Assembly: GCF_000613245.1 (NCBI RefSeq)
Contig: NZ_HG964938.1
Location: 840,965-904,964, forward strand
DNA length: 64,000 nucleotides
Direction of reading: 5' to 3'
Source of the DNA: Mycobacterium asiaticum DSM 44297
GTDB taxonomy: Bacteria > Actinomycetota > Actinomycetes > Mycobacteriales > Mycobacteriaceae
Part shown: piece after piece, positions 30,914 to 40,124 of the stretch
Position numbering within the stretch: position 1 is the stretch's first letter
Layout of the letters: each line of letters starts with the position of its first letter
Made by a program: the position numbers and the translations under genes
Notes under the pieces: model-generated
Seen by the model: only the letters and a program-made list of their open reading frames with translations
The model's database searches: none
What the model was told of the DNA's origin: nothing

Positions 30914-32254
30914 GTGTCGACAATCGTGGCAGCGCCCCTGAGCCCACCGCCGGGCCTACCCGCCCCACGCGGGTTCCGAAGCGCCGCAGCGGCGGCGTAC
31001 GCAGTGGCATATCTCGCCGGCGGCGAGCGTCGGATGCTGCGGTTGATCCGCCGATACGGGCCCATCATGACGATGCCCATTCTCAGCCTGGGCGACGTCG
31101 CGATCGTGTCCGATCCAGCGCTCGCCAAGGAAGTCTTCACGGCGCCGGCCGACGTGTTGCTGGGAGGCGAAGGAGTCGGTCCCGCCGCGGCCATCTACGG
31201 TGCCGGATCGATGTTCGTGCAAGAGGAGCCGGAACATCAACGCCGCCGCCGGCTGCTGGCCCCGCCTTTGCACGGTGCGGCGCTCAGCAGCTACGTGCCG
31301 ATCATCGAGGCATCCACCCGAGCGGCGATGCGCAACTGGCCGGTGGACCGGCCCTTCGAGATGCTGCACGCGGCGCGCGCCCTGATGCTCGACGTGATCG
31401 TCAAGGTGATCTTCGGCGTCGCCGATCCCGACGAAGTGCGCCGGCTGGGGCAACCGTTCGAGCGGTTGCTGAACCTCGGTGTCTCCGAACAATTGACCGT
31501 CCGCTACGCCTTACGTCGGTTGGGCACCCTGCGGGTCTGGCCCGGCCGGGCCCGGGCTAACCGCGAGATCGACGACGTCGTCATGCCGTTGATCGCTGCG
31601 CGCCGCAGCGATCCGCTGCTGGCCGAGCAGCGCGACATCCTGGCGCTGCTCATCTGCGCGCGGGGTGAGGACGCAGAGTTGCTGTCCGACAGCGAGATTC
31701 GTGACGACCTGATCACCTTGATGCTGGCCGGACATGAAACCACCGCGACCACGCTGGCATGGGTGTTCGACCTGTTGCTGCACCATCCCGACGCGATGCG
31801 AAGGGTGCAGGAAGAAGCCCGCGAGGGCGGGGAGGCGTTCACAACGGCGGTGATCGACGAGACGCTGCGGGTCCGGCCGCCGGCCCCGTTTACGGCGAGA
31901 GTCGCCGCGCAGCCGTTCCCCATCGGAGGTTATCTGGTCGACGCCGGAACCCGGATCGTTGTCCATATCATCGCCATCAACCGCAATCCCGCCGTCTACG
32001 ACCATCCGAACCAGTTCCGCCCGGAGAGGTTTTTGGGTGTTCGTCCCCAGACGTACGCGTGGGTCCCGTTCGGAGGCGGCGTCAAACGGTGTCTGGGCGC
32101 GGCGTTTTCGATGCGCGAATTGATCACCGTGCTGCACGTGCTGCTGCGCGAAGGAGAGTTCACCGCCGCCGACGCCGTGCCCGAGACGATCGTGCGACGA
32201 TCCATCATGCTCGCGCCGCGGCACGGCACCAGGGTGCGGTATAGCCCCCGCTAG
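30914..32254 (+). CDS. cyp137: Cytochrome P450 (CYP137-like)
   Basis: 446 residues. I-helix AGHETTATTLAW, ExxR in DETLRVRPP, and the haem-binding loop FGGGVKRCLGAAF with the axial cysteine. Full-length P450. Its position and orientation relative to rsfB, tRNA-Pro and the cds1 equivalent match Rv3685c (CYP137B1) of M. tuberculosis. Start taken at the GTG at 30914. Substrate unknown. Confidence 0.88.
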   Translation: MSTIVAAPLSPPPGLPAPRGFRSAAAAAYAVAYLAGGERRMLRLIRRYGPIMTMPILSLGDVAIVSDPALAKEVFTAPADVLLGGEGVGPAAAIYGAGSMFVQEEPEHQRRRRLLAPPLHGAALSSYVPIIEASTRAAMRNWPVDRPFEMLHAARALMLDVIVKVIFGVADPDEVRRLGQPFERLLNLGVSEQLTVRYALRRLGTLRVWPGRARANREIDDVVMPLIAARRSDPLLAEQRDILALLICARGEDAELLSDSEIRDDLITLMLAGHETTATTLAWVFDLLLHHPDAMRRVQEEAREGGEAFTTAVIDETLRVRPPAPFTARVAAQPFPIGGYLVDAGTRIVVHIIAINRNPAVYDHPNQFRPERFLGVRPQTYAWVPFGGGVKRCLGAAFSMRELITVLHVLLREGEFTAADAVPETIVRRSIMLAPRHGTRVRYSPR

Positions 32255-32356
32255 GTTTACAGAACTGTTGTCATGTATTGCGATTGGACCCGCGCACAGC
32301 TGGGTAATCCGCAGGTGGGTCGGCTATTGCACAGCGTTCAACAGAAGGGGCGCGAC

Positions 32357-32512
32357 ATGATTATTCTGGGGATCATCCTATTGTTGGTCGGGTATTTCAC
32401 CGGCATTAGCATCCTTTACACGATTGGCGGCATTCTCGTGCTCGTCGGCGTCGTGTTGTGGATCCTGGGGGCCGTCGGGCGCCCGGTGGGTGGCCGAAGG
32501 GTCTGGTTCTAG
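32357..32512 (+). CDS. Small DUF6131-type membrane protein
   Basis: 51 residues from the ATG at 32357. Two short hydrophobic helices (IILGIILLLVGYF and ILYTIGGILVLVGVVLWIL) and a basic tail. Common in mycobacteria as a hypothetical membrane peptide. Followed closely by a long inverted repeat. Confidence 0.7.
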   Translation: MIILGIILLLVGYFTGISILYTIGGILVLVGVVLWILGAVGRPVGGRRVWF

Positions 32513-32526
32513 CTGCTTTTAGGCGT

Positions 32527-32577
32527 CCAGTATCCAGTTGCCGTGACAACGGGGTCGATGCGGCAACTGGATACTGG
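32527..32577. repeat. Perfect 17-bp inverted repeat
   Basis: CCAGTATCCAGTTGCCG and its exact complement, separated by 17 bases. It starts 14 bases after the 51-residue protein and ends 76 bases before the next gene. There is no T tract; it may be a terminator or an RNA hairpin/operator for the DyP module. Confidence 0.75.
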
Positions 32578-32653
32578 CATGTTGGTTAATCGCTAGGTAA
32601 TGCGCAGTCCCCGTGTTATTTTGGCGCGTATCGGTACTACGGAAGAGGCCGAC

Positions 32654-33208
32654 ATGGCGAATGCCCGTTGGGACCAACCTGCCGCACTCGCCATCCCGAA
32701 GGGTGGCTATTTTGTTGCCGAGCGGGGCCGGTATGGGCCGGCGTTTCCCCGGACGCCCGCGTGCTACGGGTTCTCCATCATCGCGAAGGTGAAGGAAGGC
32801 CGTGAGGACGTCATCCGGGAGCACGGCAAGACCATCGAAGAAGCCATCACCGCCGACCCCGAATTCCTCGCGCCGTTGCGACTCCACTACCTGCGGTGGC
32901 TGCTTTTCGATGTCGGCGGTGGTTTGCATTTCCAGTACCAAGGAATCTTCGACACCGATTTCGACAAATACACCGAAGACGCCGTCATGCTTTTTGGCAA
33001 GTCGGGAATCAACACCGTCTTCACTAACCTCGAGGGATTTCCGGAGGACTGGAAGGAAAATCCGGAATCGTTCGTGAAATTCGTGCGGGAGCACCACTTT
33101 CCCAGCTTCTTGGAGTACGGCGAGTATCCGTACGTCACCGCCGACGAGATCAAGAAGGCGCTACGTCTCAAGGACGCATTCTCGACAATGCTCGATCAGA
33201 TGCAGTGA
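32654..33208 (+). CDS. Unknown protein, first gene of the DyP module
   Basis: 184 residues from the ATG at 32654. Not recognised. It is soluble, rich in aromatic and charged residues (LRLHYLRWLLFDVGGGLHF, GIFDTDFDKYTED), and the alternating strand/helix pattern might be a ferredoxin-like alpha+beta barrel, the fold that also makes up DyP peroxidases. That fold guess is tentative. The DyP gene starts 19 bases after its stop. Confidence 0.6.
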   Translation: MANARWDQPAALAIPKGGYFVAERGRYGPAFPRTPACYGFSIIAKVKEGREDVIREHGKTIEEAITADPEFLAPLRLHYLRWLLFDVGGGLHFQYQGIFDTDFDKYTEDAVMLFGKSGINTVFTNLEGFPEDWKENPESFVKFVREHHFPSFLEYGEYPYVTADEIKKALRLKDAFSTMLDQMQ

Positions 33209-33227
33209 GGTCGCCGGATAAGCGGAC

Positions 33228-34550
33228 ATGTTGGAACTGGACGACATTCAGCACATACTGCTGACACGCACGCCGGCGCTCACCGGGCGTTACGAGTTCC
33301 TCACTTTCGACGACCCTCGCGCCGGACGGGCGTGGCTGACCGAACTGCTCGACGTCGTTCAATCAGCGGCTGATGTCCGAGCCACGGTAGACAACTCGCG
33401 CCGATGGGTGACCCTGGCGTTCACCTGGACCGGGTTGCGGGCGCTTGGGATTGCGCACGACGCACTCGACACCTTCCCTGATGCGTTCCGCGAGGGCATG
33501 GCAGCGCGAGCCGACATTCTTGGCGACACCGGCGCCAACCATCCGCGCCACTGGCTCGGCGGATTGGCCAGTGCGGATCTGCACGCCATCGCCATCCTGT
33601 TCGCCCGTGACGACACCGAGTCGCGACGCTGCATCGACGAACACGACGCCCTGCTTGCCCGGTGTCCTGGGGTGCGTTCGCTGTCCCATCTCGAACTCAA
33701 CGCCACGCCGCCGTTCGACTACGCTCATGACCACTTCGGCTTCCGCGACCGGCTTTCCCAGCCGGTGATCAAGGGCTCAGGTGAGGAGCCGACTCCCGGA
33801 TCGGGCGACCCTCTGGAACCCGGCGAGTTCATCTTGGGCTATCCAGACGAAGAGGGGGTATGCCTCGCGAATCTTCCTGAGCCGCATGTGTTGTCACGCA
33901 ACGGCAGCTTCATGGCCTACCGCAGATTGCAGGAACATGTCGGACTTTTCCGGGAATACCTCGGTGCCAATGCCGCAACACCCGAGGAACAGGAACTCCT
34001 GGCGGCGAAGTTCATGGGCCGGTGGCGCAGCGGTGCGCCACTGGTGCTCGCTCCGACCCACGACGATCCCACGCTCGGCGCCGACCCGATGCGCAACAAC
34101 GACTTCGACTACGGTCAGATGGACCCATTCGGCTACGCCTGTCCGCTGGGTGCGCACGCTCGCCGACTCAATCCCCGCGACACAGCGCACAATATGAACC
34201 GTCGCCGGATGATTCGCCGCGGCGCCACCTACGGGCCAGCACTCCCCGACGGCGCGCCCGACGACGGAGTCGACCGGGGGATCGCGGCCTTCATCATCTG
34301 CGCAAACCTGGTGCGCCAGTTCGAATTCGCGCAGAACGTCTGGATCAACGACAAGACTTTCCACGAGCTCGGCAACGAACACGATCCGATCTGTGGAACA
34401 CAGGACGGCACCCTGGATTTCACCGTGCCCAAACGTCCAATTCGCAAGGTGCACAAAGGACTACCGGCATTCACCACTCTGCGCGGCGGGGCCTATGTCT
34501 TCTTGCCGGGGCTCAATGCCCTGCGCTATATTGCCGGCCTCACCAACTAA
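33228..34550 (+). CDS. DyP-type haem peroxidase
   Basis: 440 residues. The C-terminal half has the conserved acidic region FGFRDRLSQPVI, equivalent to the GxxDG motif but with Arg after Asp, and the proximal-histidine region PLGAHARRLNPRD. DyP enzymes oxidise dyes, lignin-like compounds and porphyrins with peroxide. No encapsulin gene is nearby and no Tat signal is visible, so it is probably cytosolic. Middle gene of a compact three-gene module. Confidence 0.85.
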   Translation: MLELDDIQHILLTRTPALTGRYEFLTFDDPRAGRAWLTELLDVVQSAADVRATVDNSRRWVTLAFTWTGLRALGIAHDALDTFPDAFREGMAARADILGDTGANHPRHWLGGLASADLHAIAILFARDDTESRRCIDEHDALLARCPGVRSLSHLELNATPPFDYAHDHFGFRDRLSQPVIKGSGEEPTPGSGDPLEPGEFILGYPDEEGVCLANLPEPHVLSRNGSFMAYRRLQEHVGLFREYLGANAATPEEQELLAAKFMGRWRSGAPLVLAPTHDDPTLGADPMRNNDFDYGQMDPFGYACPLGAHARRLNPRDTAHNMNRRRMIRRGATYGPALPDGAPDDGVDRGIAAFIICANLVRQFEFAQNVWINDKTFHELGNEHDPICGTQDGTLDFTVPKRPIRKVHKGLPAFTTLRGGAYVFLPGLNALRYIAGLTN

Positions 34551-34561
34551 AGGGGCGTAGC

Positions 34562-35569
34562 ATGGGCCGACCCGCACGCACTTATAACCAGAGCCACACG
34601 CCCCGGCCACGCGACCGACGTCGGCGCGTCAGTATCTATTGGACCTGGAGCTACCCGTGGGAAGCCCAACGGGACCCGGCGGCAATGGAAAACCGATTCT
34701 CCACCATCACCGAAGTGCGGACCGTCGCGTGGCCGGCCTACGAAACACCGGAGTACGGCGCGGCGAATTTCTTGCAAGGGATCGCCGGCACCCTCGAACT
34801 GTTCCACCGCTCCACGCTGGACTTCCAGCAATTAGTCGGCGAACTCACCGGGCACCCCGTTGCAATTTTTCAGCGCGTCGACCAAGCCGGGTACCACCTA
34901 CCCATCGACGAGCGAATACTCGCCGACACCGACACACTCATGGTGTTCGGGCTCGATCATCTGGCATCCGCTCAGAACGCCGACTCCGCTGAAGCCGAGG
35001 CCATCAAGCGCTGGCTGCAACGCGAAGGCACCTGCCTCGTGCTGGCGCCCCATCACGACGTCGGCTTCACCGACGATCTAGCCCAACGACAGGTCGAATA
35101 CGAACATCACGGCGACCGCCTGGTGCCGCGTCAACAACGATTCACCGCGTACACGCGATCGCTCATGGCGGCATTAAACGTGCCGGTGCACAACACTTGG
35201 GGCTTGCGGCCCGCCTTGATCGACGCCACGCGAGACATTGTGCCGCTGAACGGCTTTCGAGATCTCGACGAACTCGGTCTACTGCGGGAGGTGACGACGC
35301 TGAATTTTCATCAGCACCTCCCGCACTACGAGTTGACTCGGCCGGAGGACGCTTCGCTGCGGGTCCTGGGCCGGCAGCAGATCGACCCGGTGCGGCCGCA
35401 CCCCTTCACGGCCGCGGGCAACACCGAATTCAACGCGCTGATCTGGCTCCCGCCCGAAGGCACCCGGGCAGGCGACATCGTGCTGATCGACTCGACCCAC
35501 TTCACCACGCTGTTCGGCGGCACCGAAAGCCTGCGCAACCTGTGGCGAAATCTCGCCACCATGCGGTAG
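34562..35569 (+). CDS. Unknown protein, third gene of the DyP module
   Basis: 335 residues from the ATG at 34562, with AAAGGGG about 10 bases upstream. Not recognised. Features: YWTWSYPWEAQ near the N-terminus, CLVLAPHHDVGFTDD in the middle and a C-terminal IDSTHFTTLFGGTESLRNLW. Rich in His and Asp, so metal or haem binding is possible. It starts 11 bases after the peroxidase stop, so it is presumably co-transcribed and functionally linked. Confidence 0.6.
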   Translation: MGRPARTYNQSHTPRPRDRRRRVSIYWTWSYPWEAQRDPAAMENRFSTITEVRTVAWPAYETPEYGAANFLQGIAGTLELFHRSTLDFQQLVGELTGHPVAIFQRVDQAGYHLPIDERILADTDTLMVFGLDHLASAQNADSAEAEAIKRWLQREGTCLVLAPHHDVGFTDDLAQRQVEYEHHGDRLVPRQQRFTAYTRSLMAALNVPVHNTWGLRPALIDATRDIVPLNGFRDLDELGLLREVTTLNFHQHLPHYELTRPEDASLRVLGRQQIDPVRPHPFTAAGNTEFNALIWLPPEGTRAGDIVLIDSTHFTTLFGGTESLRNLWRNLATMR

Positions 35570-35582
35570 CGCGTCTTTTGGG

Positions 35583-37577
35583 TCAGATGAACGGGTTCAG
35601 TACCGGCGGGATGATCTGGTTGCCGGTCACGCCGGTGAAGCGGACAAAGATCTGCGCGGGAATATTGAGGGCCTGGTAGACGCCGGCGCCGAGCCACGAC
35701 ACGGGTAGCTGCAGGAAGCTGGGCACCGAGTCGACGATGCCTTGGATCGGGGAGTAGACCAGGTACGGAATCGTCGCAGCGACCGTGCGCGAATCCAGGA
35801 TCAAGTTCGTTGCAATGTCGGGGTAACCCTGGGCGGCGAAGTCGGCACTCAGCACGCTGAACAAGTTGGTGCCGGTGGCGGGTGGCGGCAATGCAGGGTT
35901 GACGTAGGTGCCCGCGAAGCTGGCATCCGTCAGGGGCGCACCCTGCATGTAGCCCGGCGTCTGCAGGCCGAATTGATCCAGAATCGTCGGCGTCGTATCG
36001 ACGATCTGCCACGAATTGTTGATCCAACCGTCGAAGGCGTCGTTGCCGGCCGGATCCCACATGAGGAATGTCGCTGTCTCTAAAGGCGATTGGAAGCCGT
36101 GACCGCGGCCGAACTGGTTAGGGTCGATGTGGCCGTGGTCGGTGACGATGAGGGTGGTCCACTCCTCGCCGTGCGCAAGCTCCCAATCGGCGACTGCTCC
36201 CAAAACGCCTGAGCCGCCTACGGTTTGCTGACCTAGCTGCGCATCCATATTTCGTAGGGCCGCTGTGTACTCGGGGGAGGCGCCGCCGTATGCATGGCCC
36301 ATTTCGTCGACACCGACGAAGTAAGAGAAGATGAGATTGCCCTTGTCGGCGGGCGAGTCCATGATCGCGTTGCGGGTCAACTGGGTGACCTGGGCTTGAG
36401 ATGCAAACCAGTACGGGTCATCCGCGGAGTGCCCGACGAAGTGGACGGTGTCGGCAGGGAACGCCCCGGCGCCGGCTATGTCGGTGATCACCGGCCAATT
36501 ACCGATGACCGTGGTATTGATGTTGTCGCCGTAGGTGCCCTCGAGGTGGTTGTACACCGTCGGCCAGTTGTCATAGGTCCACGGGGTGAAGACGTTGTTG
36601 GTGACACCCGCCGTCTCGCTCCACACGCCGGTTTGAATGGTCGTCCACGAGGGGTTGGAGACGCTCGTGTGTCCGACGATTGTTGATGCGGCGGTAGTGC
36701 TCTGCAGCATGAACTGGTGGAAGTTGGGGGTGCCGTCGGGGCCGGAGCCGAGCGCCAGGATTCTGCTCAGGTTCGTGCCGTCCGTGCCGATCAATAGGAA
36801 GTTTTCGTCCGGCGCAGTTGCCAGGAGGGCCGCAAGGGCATTTGCGTCGGACGGCACGAACAGCGTGTTACCCATGCCGAAGCCGCCGGCGCCGTTGGCG
36901 CCCGGGGAGCTGAACAGGGACAGGGCGCGGCCGCCGAGCCCACCGAATCCGTAGGTAATCGTGCCGACACCGCCGGTGCCGCCGGCTCCGCCGTTGCCCC
37001 ACAGCAGCCCGCCGGTGCCGCCGTTGCCGCCGATTCCGCGGTTGATACCGCCGGTGCCGCCGATGCCCCCGTTGCCAATCAAACCGGCATTGCCGCCGCG
37101 CCCGCCAGCCTGACCCGCGGCGCCCGAACCACCCATGCCGCCATTGCCCCACAACAGGCCGCCGTCCCCACCGGCTTGACCCGTCCCCGCGACGCCGTTG
37201 GCGCCGTCACCGATCAGCGGACGCCCCAACAACAGGTTCGTCGGGGCATTGATAGCACCCAGAATTTGGTCGGCGACAGGCTGCAGCGCGCCGAGGTTGG
37301 CCGTTTCAGCGGCCGCGTACGCCCCACTGGCGGCTCTGAGCGCCTGGGCGAATTGCTCCTGAAGTCCGGCCACCTGCGCGCTGAGCGTCTGATATTCCTG
37401 CGCGTAGCCGGAGAACAGCGATGCGATCGCCGTCGACACTTCGTCACTCGCGGCGGCCATCAGCGTGCTCGTCGGCGCCAAGGCCGCCAGGTTCGCCGCT
37501 TTCGTCCAGTTGGCTATGCCTGCGGCCTGCGTCGCTGCCGCTGTCATCACGTCCGGGGTAGCGATCAGGTACGGCAT
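35583..37577 (-). CDS. PE_PGRS protein fused to a type I phosphodiesterase / alkaline-phosphatase-superfamily domain
   Basis: 664 residues from the ATG at 37577 with AGGAGG upstream. Residues 1-95 or so form a PE domain (type VII secretion substrate); about 125-250 are GGxGG repeats; about 265-600 resemble a type I phosphodiesterase/nucleotide pyrophosphatase: LLIGTDGTNLSRIL, FVGVDEMGHAYG, VTDHGHID, GRGHGF, the Asp/His metal ligands of the superfamily. The protein is probably exported to the cell surface and may hydrolyse phosphodiesters there. Lies just before tRNA-Pro, convergent with the DyP module. Confidence 0.87.
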   Translation of the reverse strand: MPYLIATPDVMTAAATQAAGIANWTKAANLAALAPTSTLMAAASDEVSTAIASLFSGYAQEYQTLSAQVAGLQEQFAQALRAASGAYAAAETANLGALQPVADQILGAINAPTNLLLGRPLIGDGANGVAGTGQAGGDGGLLWGNGGMGGSGAAGQAGGRGGNAGLIGNGGIGGTGGINRGIGGNGGTGGLLWGNGGAGGTGGVGTITYGFGGLGGRALSLFSSPGANGAGGFGMGNTLFVPSDANALAALLATAPDENFLLIGTDGTNLSRILALGSGPDGTPNFHQFMLQSTTAASTIVGHTSVSNPSWTTIQTGVWSETAGVTNNVFTPWTYDNWPTVYNHLEGTYGDNINTTVIGNWPVITDIAGAGAFPADTVHFVGHSADDPYWFASQAQVTQLTRNAIMDSPADKGNLIFSYFVGVDEMGHAYGGASPEYTAALRNMDAQLGQQTVGGSGVLGAVADWELAHGEEWTTLIVTDHGHIDPNQFGRGHGFQSPLETATFLMWDPAGNDAFDGWINNSWQIVDTTPTILDQFGLQTPGYMQGAPLTDASFAGTYVNPALPPPATGTNLFSVLSADFAAQGYPDIATNLILDSRTVAATIPYLVYSPIQGIVDSVPSFLQLPVSWLGAGVYQALNIPAQIFVRFTGVTGNQIIPPVLNPFI

Positions 37578-37800
37578 CGTGGTCCTCCTGCCTGGCAACT
37601 TCGCCAACGGACGATGTGACGTTGCCCATAATGGCACGATTCCCGGCGCTTGTGATCGAGAAAAAATATGAGTACGAATGATTTTGGAGTGTTTGCTCCC
37701 GTCCAGCCCAGCGGCATCCGAATCATCGACGGGGCCGACGCCAGCTAACCCGCGACGGCGCCGGGACCACCAACCCGCAACGTCTTCTACTGGCCGGCAG

Positions 37801-37832
37801 AAGAAAAAGCCCGAACCCTAAACGAGGGTCCG
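37801..37832 (-). terminator. Intrinsic terminator of tRNA-Pro
   Basis: Minus strand: a 9-bp stem with one mismatch (CCGGACCCT / AGGGTTCGG), a 5-base loop, then GCTTTTTC. The T tract makes this a clear rho-independent terminator, 28 bases after the tRNA. Confidence 0.85.
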
Positions 37833-37860
37833 GACTGTTCCGATGTCGCTCATCACAGAG

Positions 37861-37934
<74 letters not shown>

Positions 37935-37995
37935 CATGAAGCCTCGACAGCCTATCGCACCGCGGCTGCGACCTCCCAAACGGCAGGTCGGTGCC

Positions 37996-39111
37996 TCAGT
38001 TCCACCGGCAGCTCCGCTCAAATTCGACCAGGGCCTGGGCGGGCCCGCTCGGATCCAATCCCTGCGCGGCCACCCACTCGTCGTTGAAGTACGTGTCCGA
38101 ATAGCGGTCGCCGCTGTCGGCCAGCAAGGTGACCACCGAACCATTGCGGCCTTCGGCGACCATCTCGGCCAGCAGTCCAAAGGCGCCCCACAGGTTGGTG
38201 CCTGTCGAGGGACCCACCCGGCGCCCTAACACGGCACTCACGTGACGCGAAGCCGCGATCGACGCCGCGTCGGGCACCGAAACCATCCGGTCGACCACCG
38301 AGGGCAGAAACGACGGCTCTACCCGCGGCCTGCCGATGCCCTCGATCCGCGACGACGCACCCGTCGTGACGTCTGGCCGGCTGTCGGCGTAGGCGGGGAA
38401 GAATGCGGACTTTTCCGGGTCGACGACGCACAACCGGGTAGCGTGCCGTCGGTACCGGATGTAGCGGCCAATCGTCGCGCTGGTGCCCCCGGTGCCGGCG
38501 CCCACCACGATCCAGCTGGGTATCGGGTGCGATTCCTCGGCCATCTGCTGATAGATGGACTCCGCGATGTTGTTGTTGCCTCGCCAATCCGTGGCGCGCT
38601 CGGCGTTGGTGAACTGATCCAGGTAGTGGCCGCCCGTCTCGGCGGCAACCCGTGCCGCCTCGGCGTAGACCTCGCTGGACTTCTCGACGAAATGGCAACG
38701 GCCGCCGTGTGATTCGATCAACGCGATCTTGGCCGCGCTGGTGGCTTCGGGCATCACGGCAACGAACGGCAACCCCAGCAATGCGGCGAAATACGCTTCG
38801 GACACCGCCGTGGAACCCGACGAGGCCTCGACCACGGTGGTTCCCTCATCGATCCATCCGTTGCACAGCGCGTACAGAAACAGCGACCGGGCCAGCCGGT
38901 GCTTGAGGCTTCCGGTGATGTGCGTCGTCTCGTCTTTGAGGTAGAGCGCCACCTGGGCGCCGGGGCCCTCAGCCGACCAGGCCGACGGCAGGGGATAGCG
39001 CAGTAGATGAGTGTCGGCGCTGCGGCGTGCATCGGCTTCGATCAGCCGGATGGCGTTGTCGGCCCAGGCACGGGGCTGACTGCGGACCGCAATGCGGGTC
39101 CGCTCTGTCAA
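37996..39111 (-). CDS. cds1: PLP-dependent cysteine desulfhydrase, Cds1-like (Rv3684)
   Basis: 371 residues. Cysteine-synthase-family fold: PLP lysine in THITGSLKHRLA, phosphate loop EASSGSTAVSEA and VVGAGTGGTSATIGRY. In M. tuberculosis the equivalent, Cds1, breaks down L-cysteine to H2S, pyruvate and ammonia and supports respiration. Assigned by sequence recognition and by position between tRNA-Pro and Rv3683. Its start overlaps the metallophosphoesterase gene's region: the next stop-start pair is ATGA-like with a 4-base overlap at 39108. Confidence 0.9.
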   Translation of the reverse strand: MTERTRIAVRSQPRAWADNAIRLIEADARRSADTHLLRYPLPSAWSAEGPGAQVALYLKDETTHITGSLKHRLARSLFLYALCNGWIDEGTTVVEASSGSTAVSEAYFAALLGLPFVAVMPEATSAAKIALIESHGGRCHFVEKSSEVYAEAARVAAETGGHYLDQFTNAERATDWRGNNNIAESIYQQMAEESHPIPSWIVVGAGTGGTSATIGRYIRYRRHATRLCVVDPEKSAFFPAYADSRPDVTTGASSRIEGIGRPRVEPSFLPSVVDRMVSVPDAASIAASRHVSAVLGRRVGPSTGTNLWGAFGLLAEMVAEGRNGSVVTLLADSGDRYSDTYFNDEWVAAQGLDPSGPAQALVEFERSCRWN

Positions 39112-40067
39112 CGCACCGAAACGGTTGGCTGCGAGCGACCGAGGTTGCTGGTCGCGTCCCGGTCACCCATCGGGGTGGCGATCAGGGTCAGCAGGGTGGC
39201 TTCGGGCCGGCAGCAGAACCGCACCGGCGCGAACGGCGAGGTCCCGATGCCCGCCGAGACGTGCAGGAGTGTGTTCGCGCCCCACCGGGACGTTCCCTTG
39301 GCCCGGGAGCGGTCCAGACCGCAGTTGGTCACGATGGCTCCATAGAACGGCAGGCACAGCTGGCCACCGTGAGTGTGTCCGGCCATCACCAGTTGGTAGC
39401 CGTCGGCGGCGAAGCGGTCCAGAACCCGCGGTTCGGGCGAGTGCGTCAGGCCCAGCCGCAGGTTGGCCGCCGGACTGGCCGGCCCGGCGATGGTGTCGTA
39501 GCGGTCCCGGTCGATATGGGGATCATCGACTCCCGCGGCGGCGATGTGCAGACCGGCAACCTCGAATTCGCGGCGGGTGTGGGTCATGTCCAGCCAGCCA
39601 CGTTCGGTGAAGGCCGCACGCAGGTCCTGCCAGGGCAACGGTTCGCCGCGCACCCGGTGACCCGGGTTGCTCAAGTAGTTGAGCGGGTTCTTGGGGCGAG
39701 GACCGAAGTAGTCGTTGCTGCCGAAGACGAAAACCCCGGGCCGGGAGAGCAGGTCGCCCAGCGACTGGACCACGGCCGGCACAGCCTTGGGGTGGGCCAG
39801 GTTGTCGCCGGTGTTGACCACGAGATCGGGGTCCCAGCTGGCCAGCTCACGCAACCAGGCCTGCTTGCGCCGCTGGTTGGGCGTCATGTGCAGGTCACTG
39901 ATGTGCAGCACCCGCAGAGGTGTGGAACCCGGACTCAGGACGGGAATCGTCACCTCGCGCAGCACGAACGCGTTCCGCTCCACTAGCGCGGCATAACCCA
40001 CCCCCGCGACCGCCGAGCCCAGGGCGGCGGCGCCGGTTCGTAGCAACACGGGCAACACTTCAGGCAT
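39108..40067 (-). CDS. Metallophosphoesterase (Rv3683-like)
   Basis: 319 residues. A short hydrophobic N-terminus (about 8-28) suggests membrane anchoring. Calcineurin-type motifs: HISDLHMTP, VNTGDNLAHP, FGSNDYFGP (GNHD variant with Ser and Tyr) and MAGHTHGGQLCLP. Active with two metal ions in this family. It sits between ponA2 and cds1 as in M. tuberculosis, overlapping cds1 by 4 bases. Confidence 0.88.
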   Translation of the reverse strand: MPEVLPVLLRTGAAALGSAVAGVGYAALVERNAFVLREVTIPVLSPGSTPLRVLHISDLHMTPNQRRKQAWLRELASWDPDLVVNTGDNLAHPKAVPAVVQSLGDLLSRPGVFVFGSNDYFGPRPKNPLNYLSNPGHRVRGEPLPWQDLRAAFTERGWLDMTHTRREFEVAGLHIAAAGVDDPHIDRDRYDTIAGPASPAANLRLGLTHSPEPRVLDRFAADGYQLVMAGHTHGGQLCLPFYGAIVTNCGLDRSRAKGTSRWGANTLLHVSAGIGTSPFAPVRFCCRPEATLLTLIATPMGDRDATSNLGRSQPTVSVR

Positions 40068-40124
40068 GACGGCAAGTTTACTGCCGGTATGTCGCTTGAC
40101 GCGCGTGTCTGGCGCGAACCACGC

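Noticed and set aside
36930..37200. GC-rich repeated DNA as a separate repeat element
   Set aside because: It encodes the Gly-Gly repeats of the PE_PGRS protein and is explained by that.
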